Assembly: GCF_014635185.1 (NCBI RefSeq)
Contig: NZ_BMCM01000008.1
Span: 1 to 64,000 of the forward strand
DNA: 64,000 nt
Direction of reading: 5' to 3'
From: Microbacterium murale
GTDB taxonomy: Bacteria > Actinomycetota > Actinomycetes > Actinomycetales > Microbacteriaceae
Under the pieces are notes generated by a model that was given only the letters and a program-made list of their open reading frames with translations, was not told the origin of the DNA and made no database searches. Position 1 is the stretch's first letter, and the number at the start of each line of letters is the position of its first letter. Below, one piece after another: positions 1-6,801 of the stretch. Made by a program: the position numbers and the translations under genes.

Positions 1-351
1 TCCCACACGCTCATCCGATACCCCGATTCGCCGGTGTTGCGACGACCGGTTGAATACGGCCAGTTCCGAAGTCGGAAGTTCCTGCGTGCGCTGTCCCGTC
101 ATCGACTGGTCGGATCAATGGGACGGGTGGCGTCATGCGGCGACAACGCCGCAATGGAGTCGTTCTTCGCCCTGTTGCAGAAGAACGTCCTCGACCGTCG
201 CTCCTGGACCACCCGCGAGCAGCTGCGCATCGCGATCGCGACCTGGATCGAACGGACCTATCACCGGCGACGCCGACAGGCCGCCCTGGGACGTTTGACG
301 CCCATCGAATTCGAGACCATCATGAACACGACCGTCGCACTAGCGGCGTGA
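1..351 (+). pseudogene. IS3-family transposase (OrfB, integrase core), C-terminal remnant
   Basis: The frame is open from the first base of the window to a TGA at 349-351, so the 5' part lies outside. The residues AAMESFFALLQKN carry the third acidic residue of the DDE core, and the tail with YHRRRRQAALG and LTPIEFE is the usual end of IS3-family OrfB. The second catalytic motif, normally HSDxGxQ, is not intact: the frame reads VEYGQF there, so Asp is replaced by Glu and one codon appears lost. This suggests a decayed copy. Its right terminal repeat follows at once. What is seen is the family signature; inactivity is inferred. Confidence 0.8.
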
Positions 352-357
352 CTAGAA

Positions 358-384
358 CTGTCACCTATTCGTGCAGCAGTCCCC
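358..384 (+). repeat. Putative right terminal inverted repeat of the IS3 element
   Basis: The bases after the transposase stop include TGTCACCTATTCGTGCAGC followed by AGTCCCC. This resembles the ends of actinobacterial IS3 elements, which I recall as GGGGACTGCTGCAC-type termini. The left end is outside the window, so the pairing cannot be tested here. Confidence 0.45.
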
Positions 385-429
385 AACGCAGCTTTCCGAG
401 AATGTCTACGCCTGGTAGGTCGCCCGAAC

Positions 430-475
430 TGTCTCGCAACCTCGGTGTCCCGGAACCCATGTGTTCTGAAACGAC
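430..475. repeat. 44-bp palindromic element, copy 1
   Basis: Begins TGTCTCGCAACCTCGGTGTC and continues through GGAACCCATG to CTGAAACGA. It is the most diverged of four copies and lies between the IS end and the gene at 523. Shared layout: TGTCTCG, an internal second TCTCG or TCCCG, AACCCATG, then an inverted half ending GACA. Confidence 0.6.
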
Positions 476-510
476 CGAACTGACTCTTCCACGGATCGGG
501 CATATGCGAT

Positions 511-522
511 TAGGCTCGGCGC
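511..522 (+). promoter_or_regulatory. Leaderless promoter, -10 TAGGCT
   Basis: TAGGCT at 511-516 is followed by exactly 6 nt and the ATG at 523, so transcription would start at or next to the A of the start codon. No ribosome binding site is present. Confidence 0.6.
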
Positions 523-783
523 ATGCCTGAGCCTGTGAACCCGCTCCTCCCCGCGTGGTACGACGTGGCTTGGTCGGCCATGGTGGTGGTCATACTTGTT
601 CTGCTCGTCGTATGCTTGATCTCAATTGCACGTACCGCTAAATCGCTCTCGTCGTTCCAATCGCTCGCGTGGACGCTTGTTGCGATATTTGTCCCGATTG
701 TGGGGCCGCTGGCGTGGCTGTTCATCGGGAGGCGTTCGCTGGCCGAGCCAAGGGATGCCAGAAAGACAAGCGCGACGAGCTGA
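523..783 (+). CDS. Small membrane protein with PLDc_N-type domain
   Basis: An 86-residue protein with two hydrophobic segments, about residues 14-36 and 46-68. The second half, with SLAWTLVAIFVPIVGPLAWL and FIGRR, is the pattern of the PLDc_N (phospholipase D nuclease N-terminal) family of short actinobacterial membrane proteins, whose role is unknown. No catalytic domain follows. It stands alone between two copies of the 44-bp element, with the IS remnant upstream and a convergent small gene downstream. The start is fixed by the leaderless promoter, since no ribosome binding site precedes the ATG. The family call is firm; the function is not known. Confidence 0.8.
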   Translation: MPEPVNPLLPAWYDVAWSAMVVVILVLLVVCLISIARTAKSLSSFQSLAWTLVAIFVPIVGPLAWLFIGRRSLAEPRDARKTSATS

Positions 784-860
784 GAATAGGTGGCTCTCCG
801 CCGCAGTTTCGGCGAAATTTGCCAGATCGCGTGTATTGCTCGCGCATCGGCGACTTGCAG

Positions 861-903
861 TGTCTCGTACCCTCGGTGTCTCGAAACCCATGGGATGCGA
901 CAC
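861..903. repeat. 44-bp palindromic element, copy 2
   Basis: Starts TGTCTCGTACCCTCGGTGTC, then TCGAAACCCATGGGATGCGA and CAC. It lies between the convergent genes ending at 783 (+) and 919 (-), and its right end runs into the second repeat type at 894-940. Confidence 0.7.
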
Positions 904-940
904 GTCGCTGATCCGCGTCTAGTCCTCACGAGAAGGATCC
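894..940. repeat. 47-bp repeat, first copy (pairs with 4934-4980)
   Basis: Both copies share GATGCGA, ACGTCGC, CGTCTA and TCCTCACGAGA in the same order and spacing, about four fifths identical by eye. This copy contains the stop and last codons (Ser-Arg-Glu-Asp) of the minus-strand gene at 919-1083. Confidence 0.6.
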
Positions 941-1083
941 GTACGTTCCACCCTTTGCGGATTTTCTTTGCCCTTATACCTTCTCAAGAATCGACGGATC
1001 GAGAAGAAGAGGGCCGCCATCACGGTCAAGATGAGTGCCGCCATGAGGCCGACGTTCAGATGCCAAACAGCCAGCGGGTCCAT
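919..1083 (-). CDS. Small single-pass membrane protein, unknown
   Basis: A 54-residue protein starting MDPLAVWHLNVGLMAAL with one hydrophobic segment (about residues 7-28) and a highly charged C-terminal tail. The ATG at 1083 has a GGAG motif about 8 nt upstream, which favours it over an in-frame start 30 codons earlier. The stop and last codons lie inside the repeated 47-bp segment, so the C-terminus may have been changed by repeat insertion. No family recognised. It is convergent with the gene at 523 and divergent from the sigma factor at 1245. Confidence 0.55.
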   Translation of the reverse strand: MDPLAVWHLNVGLMAALILTVMAALFFSIRRFLRRYKGKENPQRVERTDPSRED

Positions 1084-1244
1084 CGTGCGGTCTCCTTTGC
1101 AACGTATGAACACGATAGTCGTCGGCTCCCAACGCGCAACAAATGCGCCGAGACTCGATACTCGTATCCGCAATCAAGGGCGGCTGAGGTTTGCCTTCAC
1201 GAATATTGGTGTGAACCGAATCGACGGAATCGAGCAATACGGAT

Positions 1245-1838
1245 GTGAGCCCCGATAACGAGGTAATTGAACGCTCGATACGCGAGCCGGCTGTCTTTGA
1301 CGAGCTCTACGGCCGCCATGCGACGCCGGTTTACCGATATGCGGCGCAACAGCTCGGCGACCATGCCGCGGAAGACGTGATGTCGGAAACGTTCCTCGTG
1401 GCGTTTGAGCGACGCTCTGCCTACGACATAACTGTGCAGAATGCGCGGCCCTGGCTGCTGGGCATTGCAACACGACTGATGCGCAAGCACGTGCGTTTGG
1501 AAGCCGTCTCCTGGAAAGGCATGTCGGCAGATCTCGCGGCACAGATCACTCCGGACTTCATCGAGCAGGCGGGCGCCCGCATTGACGCTAAGCGCCTTGC
1601 TCGACGTCTGGCGAAGGCTCTTCGTCGGCTGTCGGAATCGGACCGGGAAACTCTATTGCTCTACGCGTGGGGCGACCTCGACTATGCGTCGATAGCACTC
1701 GCCATGCAGGTGCCCATTGGCACCGTGCGCTCAAGACTCAACCGGGCACGGCGTCAGTTGCGCCGCGCCGCGGGGACCGAAACCATCGAACAGGAGACGG
1801 ATCATGGACGAGTTGACGCTTCTCCGCAGCACACGTGA
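1245..1838 (+). CDS. ECF-type RNA polymerase sigma factor
   Basis: A 197-residue protein with both sigma regions. Region 2 is near residues 15-85 (FDELYGRHATPVYRYAAQQL, then the AEDVMSETFLVAFERR helix). Region 4 is near 120-180 (RRLSESDRETLLLYAWGDLD, then the helix-turn-helix ending GTVRSRLNRARRQLRR). It would direct RNA polymerase to a small regulon. The downstream gene at 1804 overlaps its 3' end by 35 nt and encodes a membrane protein of a family often found with ECF factors, the probable anti-sigma partner. A GTG start is used; the exact start is not well fixed, and no clear ribosome binding site is seen. Confidence 0.85.
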   Translation: MSPDNEVIERSIREPAVFDELYGRHATPVYRYAAQQLGDHAAEDVMSETFLVAFERRSAYDITVQNARPWLLGIATRLMRKHVRLEAVSWKGMSADLAAQITPDFIEQAGARIDAKRLARRLAKALRRLSESDRETLLLYAWGDLDYASIALAMQVPIGTVRSRLNRARRQLRRAAGTETIEQETDHGRVDASPQHT

Positions 1839-2946
1839 TGACACGCGTGACCCAAGCCCTGAGGTATTGGCCCGGGGACGGTCCGCGCTGTTCGCTCGGA
1901 TCGACAGTGAGACCCCGATCGCACTTTTCGCGCAACTGGGCGACGACACGGCGTTCGCACCGATAAAGGCTCGGCGCCGCCGGCGCACCATCGCCTGGGC
2001 AGGATTCTCCGCTCTCGGAGCCGCGAGCGTGACCGTCGCCCTGGTGGCCACTAACGTGCTGGGATTTGCCGGCTGGAACGGCGGAGCCGACCCTGCGGCT
2101 GCGAGCGTGCTCAGTTCCGCAGCGGCCGCCACCGTGAAGGTCAGCGACCCCGTTGTAGGCCCCGGACAGTACCTGTTCATTCGAACCGACGGAGTCTTCG
2201 CGAGCACAGGAACCCTCAAAGCGGAGGACGCTGAAAGGATCGGAGAGGAGATCCTGCCCTCCGACGACGTCTCCGCGCTGGAGAAGACCCACGACGAGCT
2301 TTACGTGCCCGCGGATCGCAGCGAAGATTGGGTATCGATCCGCTGCACGCGTGCACCGTTCCAAACCTTCGGTCCCAGATCAGAAGCGTTCGCGGAACAA
2401 GAGGCAGCAGTCCACGAAGAGTACGAGCCGGACACCATCCGGCGCTTTCCTGGAGGTACCACGCCCAGTGGCGTCACTATCGGGGGCTACTTCGACGGGT
2501 TGCACTTCAGTGATGACTACGACGCTCTGCCCCGGGACCCACGTCAACTCCTCGACAGGATCTATGAGCTGAACGGCAATTTCGGACCTTCCCGCGATGG
2601 CCAAGCGCTCCAGTGGATCATTGACGCGCTCCGGGGAGGCACCGCACCAGCCGACTTCCGCGCCGCGCTCTACAAAGCAGTCGCGGAGATCCCCGGCGTG
2701 GAGATCACCGAGGACCAGGCCGCGCTCAACGGAACCACCGGCATCGCAATCGGCCGCGTGGAAACGACCTCCAACACACGCTATGACCTGATCATTGACG
2801 CTGAAACCGGGCAATTCATTGGCGAGCGAGAAGTCACCCTCGACGGCTACGCCAGCTTTCCCGCAGGTACGGCGACAAGCTGGACCGCCGTGACAACCAC
2901 GGTCGTTACGTCCGCGCCAACTGACGTCGCGATCTGCAGCGAATAG
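1804..2946 (+). CDS. Membrane-anchored CU044_5270-like protein, putative anti-sigma partner
   Basis: A 380-residue protein. The N-terminal ~55 residues are cytoplasmic and charged. One membrane segment (about residues 62-85, TIAWAGFSALGAASVTVALV) is followed by a long extracytoplasmic part with VVGPGQYLFIRTDG, typical of the CU044_5270 family encoded next to ECF sigma factors. AGGAGAC about 5 nt before the ATG supports this start, inside the end of the sigma gene. By position it should bind the sigma factor through its N-terminus. The anti-sigma role is inferred from context; I see no ZAS zinc motif. Confidence 0.75.
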   Translation: MDELTLLRSTRDDTRDPSPEVLARGRSALFARIDSETPIALFAQLGDDTAFAPIKARRRRRTIAWAGFSALGAASVTVALVATNVLGFAGWNGGADPAAASVLSSAAAATVKVSDPVVGPGQYLFIRTDGVFASTGTLKAEDAERIGEEILPSDDVSALEKTHDELYVPADRSEDWVSIRCTRAPFQTFGPRSEAFAEQEAAVHEEYEPDTIRRFPGGTTPSGVTIGGYFDGLHFSDDYDALPRDPRQLLDRIYELNGNFGPSRDGQALQWIIDALRGGTAPADFRAALYKAVAEIPGVEITEDQAALNGTTGIAIGRVETTSNTRYDLIIDAETGQFIGEREVTLDGYASFPAGTATSWTAVTTTVVTSAPTDVAICSE

Positions 2947-2957
2947 GAGACCCTGCC

Positions 2958-3107
2958 ATGCACGACCACTACAGTCCGCCGACGATCACTCCCGCCGACA
3001 TCTCGCTTCCGCCGACGATCACGCTCGATCTGACCTGGCTCGTCGCGGATACTCAACAATTCGGTTCCTCACGCATCAAAACCTCCTCCACTAACGGCAG
3101 CGATTGA
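2958..3107 (+). CDS. 49-residue peptide downstream of the sigma/anti-sigma pair, unknown
   Basis: This short frame begins 11 nt after the previous stop and has AGGAGA 7 nt before its ATG, as good a ribosome binding site as any in this strip. The peptide begins MHDHYSPPTITPADISLPPT and repeats the PPTIT motif at residues 7-11 and 18-22. It ends in a Ser/Thr-rich tail (residues 37-49) and has no Cys and no membrane segment. It reads as the last gene of the operon. No family is recognised. It may be a small regulator or a peptide substrate, but nothing in the sequence decides this. Confidence 0.5.
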   Translation: MHDHYSPPTITPADISLPPTITLDLTWLVADTQQFGSSRIKTSSTNGSD

Positions 3108-3150
3108 GTAGACAAGCTCCCTGCGTCGTGCGTTCCCCACCGGGGGCAGG

Positions 3151-3194
3151 TGTCTCGTAACCTAAGCGTCTCGTAACCCATGCGTTGTGCGACA
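3151..3194. repeat. 44-bp palindromic element, copy 3
   Basis: Starts TGTCTCGTAACCTAAGCGTC, then TCGTAACCCATGCGTTGTGC and GACAC. It lies between the convergent ends of the 49-residue gene (3107, +) and the lipoprotein gene (3229, -). Confidence 0.7.
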
Positions 3195-3228
3195 CGGAGC
3201 GAGCGCCGAACTCCAGAGCGGGATGTGT

Positions 3229-3627
3229 TTAGAGGGTGACCGTGACGCCATAGCCGAGGTCGACGGTGACCGGGGCCCCAGGCGAAACAGGCGCGGGCAC
3301 TTTGTACATAGCCGGGCCGATATCCGCCGTACAGGAGAAACCGCCTGCGGCTTCCAGCGTGACTTCGAACGCGCGCTCTCCGGTTTCGCGGATGTCGCGC
3401 GGCTCATTCGGGCATGTGGAGCTCCCGAAGGTGAGGAACAGCCACGATTCACCGTCTTCAGACCACACGACCGTTGGCTCCATCTCAGGCCCGGCCACTC
3501 CTTCGAGTTCTGGAGGTACTTCGTCCAGTCGTTCCGCACTGCTGCTGGAGCATCCCGCGAGAACGAGCACAAGCACCGGCACGAAGATCAATGCAGCACG
3601 CGTCATGCGGTGATTCTTCCAGCTCAT
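3229..3627 (-). CDS. Putative lipoprotein, unknown function
   Basis: A 132-residue protein with a signal peptide ending in the lipobox LVLAGC (Cys 26), so it should be lipid-anchored outside the membrane. Two further Cys residues in the mature part (TCPNEP and FSCTAD) could form a disulfide. Its ATG overlaps the stop of the sigma factor upstream by 4 nt (ATGA), so it is translationally coupled as the third gene of the module 4738 to 3229. No family recognised. It may sense an extracytoplasmic signal or be a target of the sigma factor; this is inferred from position only. Confidence 0.75.
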   Translation of the reverse strand: MSWKNHRMTRAALIFVPVLVLVLAGCSSSSAERLDEVPPELEGVAGPEMEPTVVWSEDGESWLFLTFGSSTCPNEPRDIRETGERAFEVTLEAAGGFSCTADIGPAMYKVPAPVSPGAPVTVDLGYGVTVTL

Positions 3628-4163
3628 CGCGTCACGTCGGCAGTCAGGTGGGCACGAAGCTTCGCCCGCGCCCTCGAGTACCTGCTGCGCACAGTCGCTG
3701 GCTTCTTCCCGAGGACCCTCGCTGCGTCCGCGAGAGAGAACCCATCCCAGTGAACGAGTTGAATGATCTCTCGATCAATCTCGGGGAGTGCACGCAGCGC
3801 CTCCCACACGTCGTCGCGCACGGGTCGTGTGTCGCCGCTGACGAGAGCTTCGCCTTTGAGTCGTTCGCTCAGCGAGCGCCGACGGACGATGCTGCGACTA
3901 TGGTTCGCGAGCACGTTCCGCGCGATTCCGAACGCCCACATTCGTGCCTCGGTGGGATCCGTCGGCAACGACGAAGACTTCTGCCACATCGTGAGCATGA
4001 CCTCACCGGTGAGGTCAGCTGCGTCCTCAGTGGAGACGACGCGTCGTGCGAAGTACGCGAACAGGGCGCGCTTGCTCCCGTCGACGAGACGAGGAAGATC
4101 GAGCGTGTCGTTGCTCCACATCCATTGGAGGGCTTCGATCGACTCTTCTGGCGGCCCGAGCAT
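3624..4163 (-). CDS. ECF-type RNA polymerase sigma factor (second module)
   Basis: A 179-residue protein from the ATG at 4163, with region 2 near residues 25-85 (LFAYFARRVVSTEDAADLTG) and region 4 near 120-172 (ALPEIDREIIQLVHWDGFSL, ending TVRSRYSRARAKLRAHL). The start is chosen because its ATG overlaps the stop of the upstream gene (TGATG), and upstream sequence in this frame is inside that gene. The order is unusual: the membrane protein gene comes first, then sigma, then a lipoprotein. It differs from the sigma factor at 1245, so the two modules are not a recent duplication. Confidence 0.85.
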   Translation of the reverse strand: MLGPPEESIEALQWMWSNDTLDLPRLVDGSKRALFAYFARRVVSTEDAADLTGEVMLTMWQKSSSLPTDPTEARMWAFGIARNVLANHSRSIVRRRSLSERLKGEALVSGDTRPVRDDVWEALRALPEIDREIIQLVHWDGFSLADAARVLGKKPATVRSRYSRARAKLRAHLTADVTR

Positions 4164-4738
4164 CAGTGCAGTTCCCACTTGCACGTCGACGTCCCCGCCG
4201 TACCGACGCCGAGACGATCCAGGTAGCCCTGCGGGATCTCTTGTACGACGACTGTTGAGATGCCCTTCGACACGGTCATCTGATCGAGGGTCTCCTGGGT
4301 GATCTCCGGATCCGTATCCGGGTCTCCGACCTTCAGGGGCTCTTGTATGGCGAGGTCGTAGCCGCGTTGACCGATACCGGCCCAGTCGTGTGAGGTGATC
4401 CATTCCTTCGCTGCGGTTACGTCAGTGCCGTTCCAGCTTCGGATTGCCAACGAGTAGGTGCATTCAACAGACCTGCCCGTGTCCGTCACGTAGGAGATCG
4501 GAATGACGGCATCCGGCGTGAAGTTTGGCGCGATGTACACAGTCGCAGCCGTTGCGAGCACTCCCGCGCCAAACAGCGCTCCGACAGCGGCAATCCGTGC
4601 ACCGCGGCGCCCGCGCGGCCGCCGATGTTCTTGTTCTGCCCGAGCAGCGATTCGCACGAGCATTGCGTCTAAAAGTTCAGGGGACTCTGCCCACGTATCG
4701 CGCGGGGAGAGAAGCTTGTCGAGCTGAGTGTCGTCCAC
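4163..4738 (-). CDS. Single-pass membrane protein, probable anti-sigma or sensor partner
   Basis: A 191-residue protein starting with GTG, with GGAGG about 6 nt upstream. A charged cytoplasmic part of about 48 residues (DDTQLDKLLSPRDTWAESPE) leads into one membrane segment near residues 49-70. The extracytoplasmic part of about 120 residues has two Cys (VECTYS and TSTCKW) that may pair. Topology and position as first gene of an ECF operon resemble an anti-sigma factor, but no known anti-sigma motif is visible. Confidence 0.65.
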   Translation of the reverse strand: MDDTQLDKLLSPRDTWAESPELLDAMLVRIAARAEQEHRRPRGRRGARIAAVGALFGAGVLATAATVYIAPNFTPDAVIPISYVTDTGRSVECTYSLAIRSWNGTDVTAAKEWITSHDWAGIGQRGYDLAIQEPLKVGDPDTDPEITQETLDQMTVSKGISTVVVQEIPQGYLDRLGVGTAGTSTCKWELH

Positions 4739-4777
4739 GGGTTTCCTCCGATGATCCGTTCACTCTGTTCATGTCTG

Positions 4778-4796
4778 GCAACCCTCAAAGTGTTGC
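4778..4796. promoter_or_regulatory. Inverted repeat in the promoter region of the second sigma module
   Basis: GCAAC at 4778-4782 and GTTGC at 4792-4796 flank 9 nt, about 40-58 nt upstream of the GTG at 4738. Read on the minus strand this places a GCAAC motif where ECF promoters often have a -35 of that kind, so it may be an autoregulated ECF promoter. Confidence 0.35.
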
Positions 4797-4933
4797 ATCT
4801 CGATCAAAAGGATTCCCGTGATGTCGTCATCGACGACAACTACGAGGACCGACCAGAGATCGACACGCGCATACTCGAGCAGCGACAGTGCGCTACATCG
4901 CTTGCGGCCTCCACTCCTGCCCAGAATCCGGGG

Positions 4934-4980
4934 ATGCGAGACGTCGCCGATGTACGTCTAATCCTCACGAGAGGGACCGT
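4934..4980. repeat. 47-bp repeat, second copy (pairs with 894-940)
   Basis: GATGCGAGACGTCGC followed by GTCTAATCCTCACGAGAGG matches the first copy in order and spacing. It lies just upstream of the promoter of the gene at 5015. Apart from this repeat and the two promoter regions, 4739-5002 holds nothing I can recognise. Confidence 0.6.
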
Positions 4981-5002
4981 CCTGACGCCGAAATCGCGCG
5001 AC

Positions 5003-5014
5003 TAGGCTCGCTTC
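5003..5014 (+). promoter_or_regulatory. Leaderless promoter, -10 TAGGCT
   Basis: TAGGCT at 5003-5008 and 6 nt to the ATG at 5015. The stretch around it (CGACTAGGCTCG) is nearly the same as the promoter at 511. Confidence 0.6.
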
Positions 5015-5311
5015 ATGGATCCCTTCGAAGTCTCTGTCGATGGCGAATTGTTCCGCATCAGCGAGAGGTGCGAACCAAGCGCGACCATCACCTACGATTT
5101 CACCTGGTTGAACGGACCAGCCAACGGAACCTACGGCTTCAGCCTCGGGGGCATTGCCATTAACGCTGATGAAACCGAGTCGTCCAAGGCTTCCAAGTTG
5201 TCCAGAGAACAACTGATCGCTCAGGTGCATGGGTTTGTGGACTCGTTCTTCGAAGACGGCGGAATAGGCCAAGAAGATTTTCCCGATCATGTACCGGCAC
5301 GGAGACGTTGA
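5015..5311 (+). CDS. Conserved-looking hypothetical protein, 98 residues
   Basis: A soluble protein starting MDPFEVSVDGELFRISERCE with mixed beta-strand-like content, a single Cys and an acidic C-terminal helix (LIAQVHGFVDSFFEDGG). No signal peptide or membrane segment. The frame is preferred over a longer antisense frame because it has its own leaderless promoter and normal codon use. It ends 23 nt before copy 4 of the 44-bp element and is convergent with the GrpB-like gene. No family recognised. Confidence 0.6.
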   Translation: MDPFEVSVDGELFRISERCEPSATITYDFTWLNGPANGTYGFSLGGIAINADETESSKASKLSREQLIAQVHGFVDSFFEDGGIGQEDFPDHVPARRR

Positions 5312-5334
5312 GGCGGGACCGTCTTCCGAGAGCG

Positions 5335-5378
5335 TGTCTCGTAACCTCCCTGTTTCGTATCCCATGGGTTACAAGACA
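5335..5378. repeat. 44-bp palindromic element, copy 4
   Basis: The clearest palindrome of the set: TGTCTCGTAACC at 5335-5346 is mirrored by GGTTACAAGACA at 5367-5378 with one mismatch. The interior carries a second TTTCGTATCCCATG. It lies between the convergent genes ending at 5311 (+) and 5429 (-). Confidence 0.75.
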
Positions 5379-5428
5379 GGATGGGTCGAGCAAAGGCTTG
5401 GCTGCACGGCTGGGCCGCCTTACGCGGT

Positions 5429-6031
5429 TCAGTGGCGAGTCGTTGCCCACGCCTCGAACTCTGACTGAACCTGGTCGAAGAACTGCGTTTTGGCCAGGGT
5501 GTAGTCGTCGTAGTCGGCTTTGCCGATCTGCTGCGCGCTGAGTGTCAGTTTTACAGTCTCGTAGCGTTGGCGGGCGTCGGTGTTTTCTCGAAGCCAGTTG
5601 CGGAACCAGATCGTGTACAGACCCCAGGGCGAGTCCGCACGACGGACGTGAAGTATCGCCTGGTCGTCTTCATGCCAGAACAGCAGCTTTTCCCAGACCA
5701 AGGCATCGACCTTCATCGACCCCCTGGGTATGTCGCGATCAACTCCTGGGGAGTCGGGACGTGAACCGCGTGCGCGCACGTAACCAAGCGGTTCGAGGCG
5801 GGTGACGAGATCAGTCTCCGAGGGAAGCGGGGAGATGCGCAGTTGCAGGTCCACGAACGGCTTCGCGGCGAGGCCCGGCACAGATGTCGAGCCGATGTGG
5901 TCCAGTGCCGCGGCATCCGCACCATCAAGTCCACCGATGGCGTCCTCGATGCCCGACAGCAAACGTAACGCTCGCTGTGCCCACTCTGCCTGATGCTCGA
6001 CCAGCGCGGCTGGGTTTTTCTCATCGCTCAC
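5429..6031 (-). CDS. GrpB family protein (UPF0157), nucleotidyltransferase fold
   Basis: A 200-residue protein with the family hallmark DHIGSTSVPGLAAKPFVDL near residues 45-63, where the GS and D residues match the nucleotidyltransferase core. The expected length fits. Substrates of this family are not established. The start is the GTG at 6031 rather than an in-frame ATG 13 codons upstream: TAGATT lies 7 nt before the GTG, and the upstream codons would cover that promoter. It is convergent with the gene at 5015. Confidence 0.85.
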   Translation of the reverse strand: MSDEKNPAALVEHQAEWAQRALRLLSGIEDAIGGLDGADAAALDHIGSTSVPGLAAKPFVDLQLRISPLPSETDLVTRLEPLGYVRARGSRPDSPGVDRDIPRGSMKVDALVWEKLLFWHEDDQAILHVRRADSPWGLYTIWFRNWLRENTDARQRYETVKLTLSAQQIGKADYDDYTLAKTQFFDQVQSEFEAWATTRH

Positions 6032-6038
6032 GCGGTCG

Positions 6039-6044
6039 AATCTA
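6039..6044 (-). promoter_or_regulatory. Leaderless promoter, -10 TAGATT
   Basis: On the minus strand TAGATT is followed by 7 nt and the GTG at 6031. There is no ribosome binding site. Confidence 0.5.
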
Positions 6045-6082
6045 CCGGTCTCGAATCTGACCTTGGGCAACCGTCGCGAGGC

Positions 6083-6727
6083 TCAGCTGAACGTGCTCAG
6101 CGCCCGCCGGTAGCTCTCGCTGTTCTCGCGCGTGGCTGCGGTCATGAGCAGGGCGTTCTCGCCGACTCTGCGAGTGAACTCACCCGAACAGGGAATGGTC
6201 ACGACCTTCGTCAGGCCCGCACGCCATGCGGGGATCAGGGCCGGCAGATCGCGATGCTCTGGTTGGTCGGAGAGGCTCTTGGGCATCGCCGCCAGATGCG
6301 CATCCATTCCACGTTGGAACCAGTCGCTGTGTGAATCGTCGTCGAACGCGCTGTCACCGAAATCGTCGCGCCCGGTCGGGCCGATCATCCGGTGCAGCAG
6401 ATCGGCTCGTTCGGTCGAGCCGTCTGCGGTGGTGCGAAGCTCATCGAACAGCCGCGGGTCGCTGTCTTGAGCGGCGTGCGACAGTGCGGCATGCCAAATA
6501 CGACGCCACGCACCCGCCCATTCCTCGCGAGTCTCGGCGCTGACGCCAGAGTCATGAACGGTCGCTGGTGTATCGGACAGCAGCGGAGGAAGGTCTTCAC
6601 CTCGCGGCTGCAGCTCGTAGGCCTCCCGAATCCAGAGCAACTCCAGGAGGGCGTTGGCTCGATCCTCGACCGTGATCGACATGTCGTGCGGCCACGGGTT
6701 TCCCGGTATTGGTGTGCTGGATCTCAT
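6083..6727 (-). CDS. Hypothetical protein, 214 residues
   Basis: A soluble, acidic, helix-rich protein with no signal peptide. Visible features are ANALLELLWIREAYELQPRG near residue 25 and ALIPAWRAGLTKVVTIPC near residue 170, a pattern I cannot place in a family. The ATG at 6727 is chosen because GAGAG and GGGAG motifs precede it; an ATG 16 codons inside is possible. It stands alone between the GrpB-like gene and the VOC gene, all on the minus strand. Confidence 0.6.
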   Translation of the reverse strand: MRSSTPIPGNPWPHDMSITVEDRANALLELLWIREAYELQPRGEDLPPLLSDTPATVHDSGVSAETREEWAGAWRRIWHAALSHAAQDSDPRLFDELRTTADGSTERADLLHRMIGPTGRDDFGDSAFDDDSHSDWFQRGMDAHLAAMPKSLSDQPEHRDLPALIPAWRAGLTKVVTIPCSGEFTRRVGENALLMTAATRENSESYRRALSTFS

Positions 6728-6801
6728 GACTCCCACTCTCGTCGTCGTCGTGCATCGAGCACCACCCCAGGTTGCCGATCCAGAATCCGGCCGCAGCGAG
6801 C

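Noticed and set aside
4958-5365. Minus-strand frame of 135 codons opposite the gene at 5015
   Set aside because: It ends inside the 47-bp repeat and begins inside the 44-bp element. The plus-strand frame has its own leaderless promoter.
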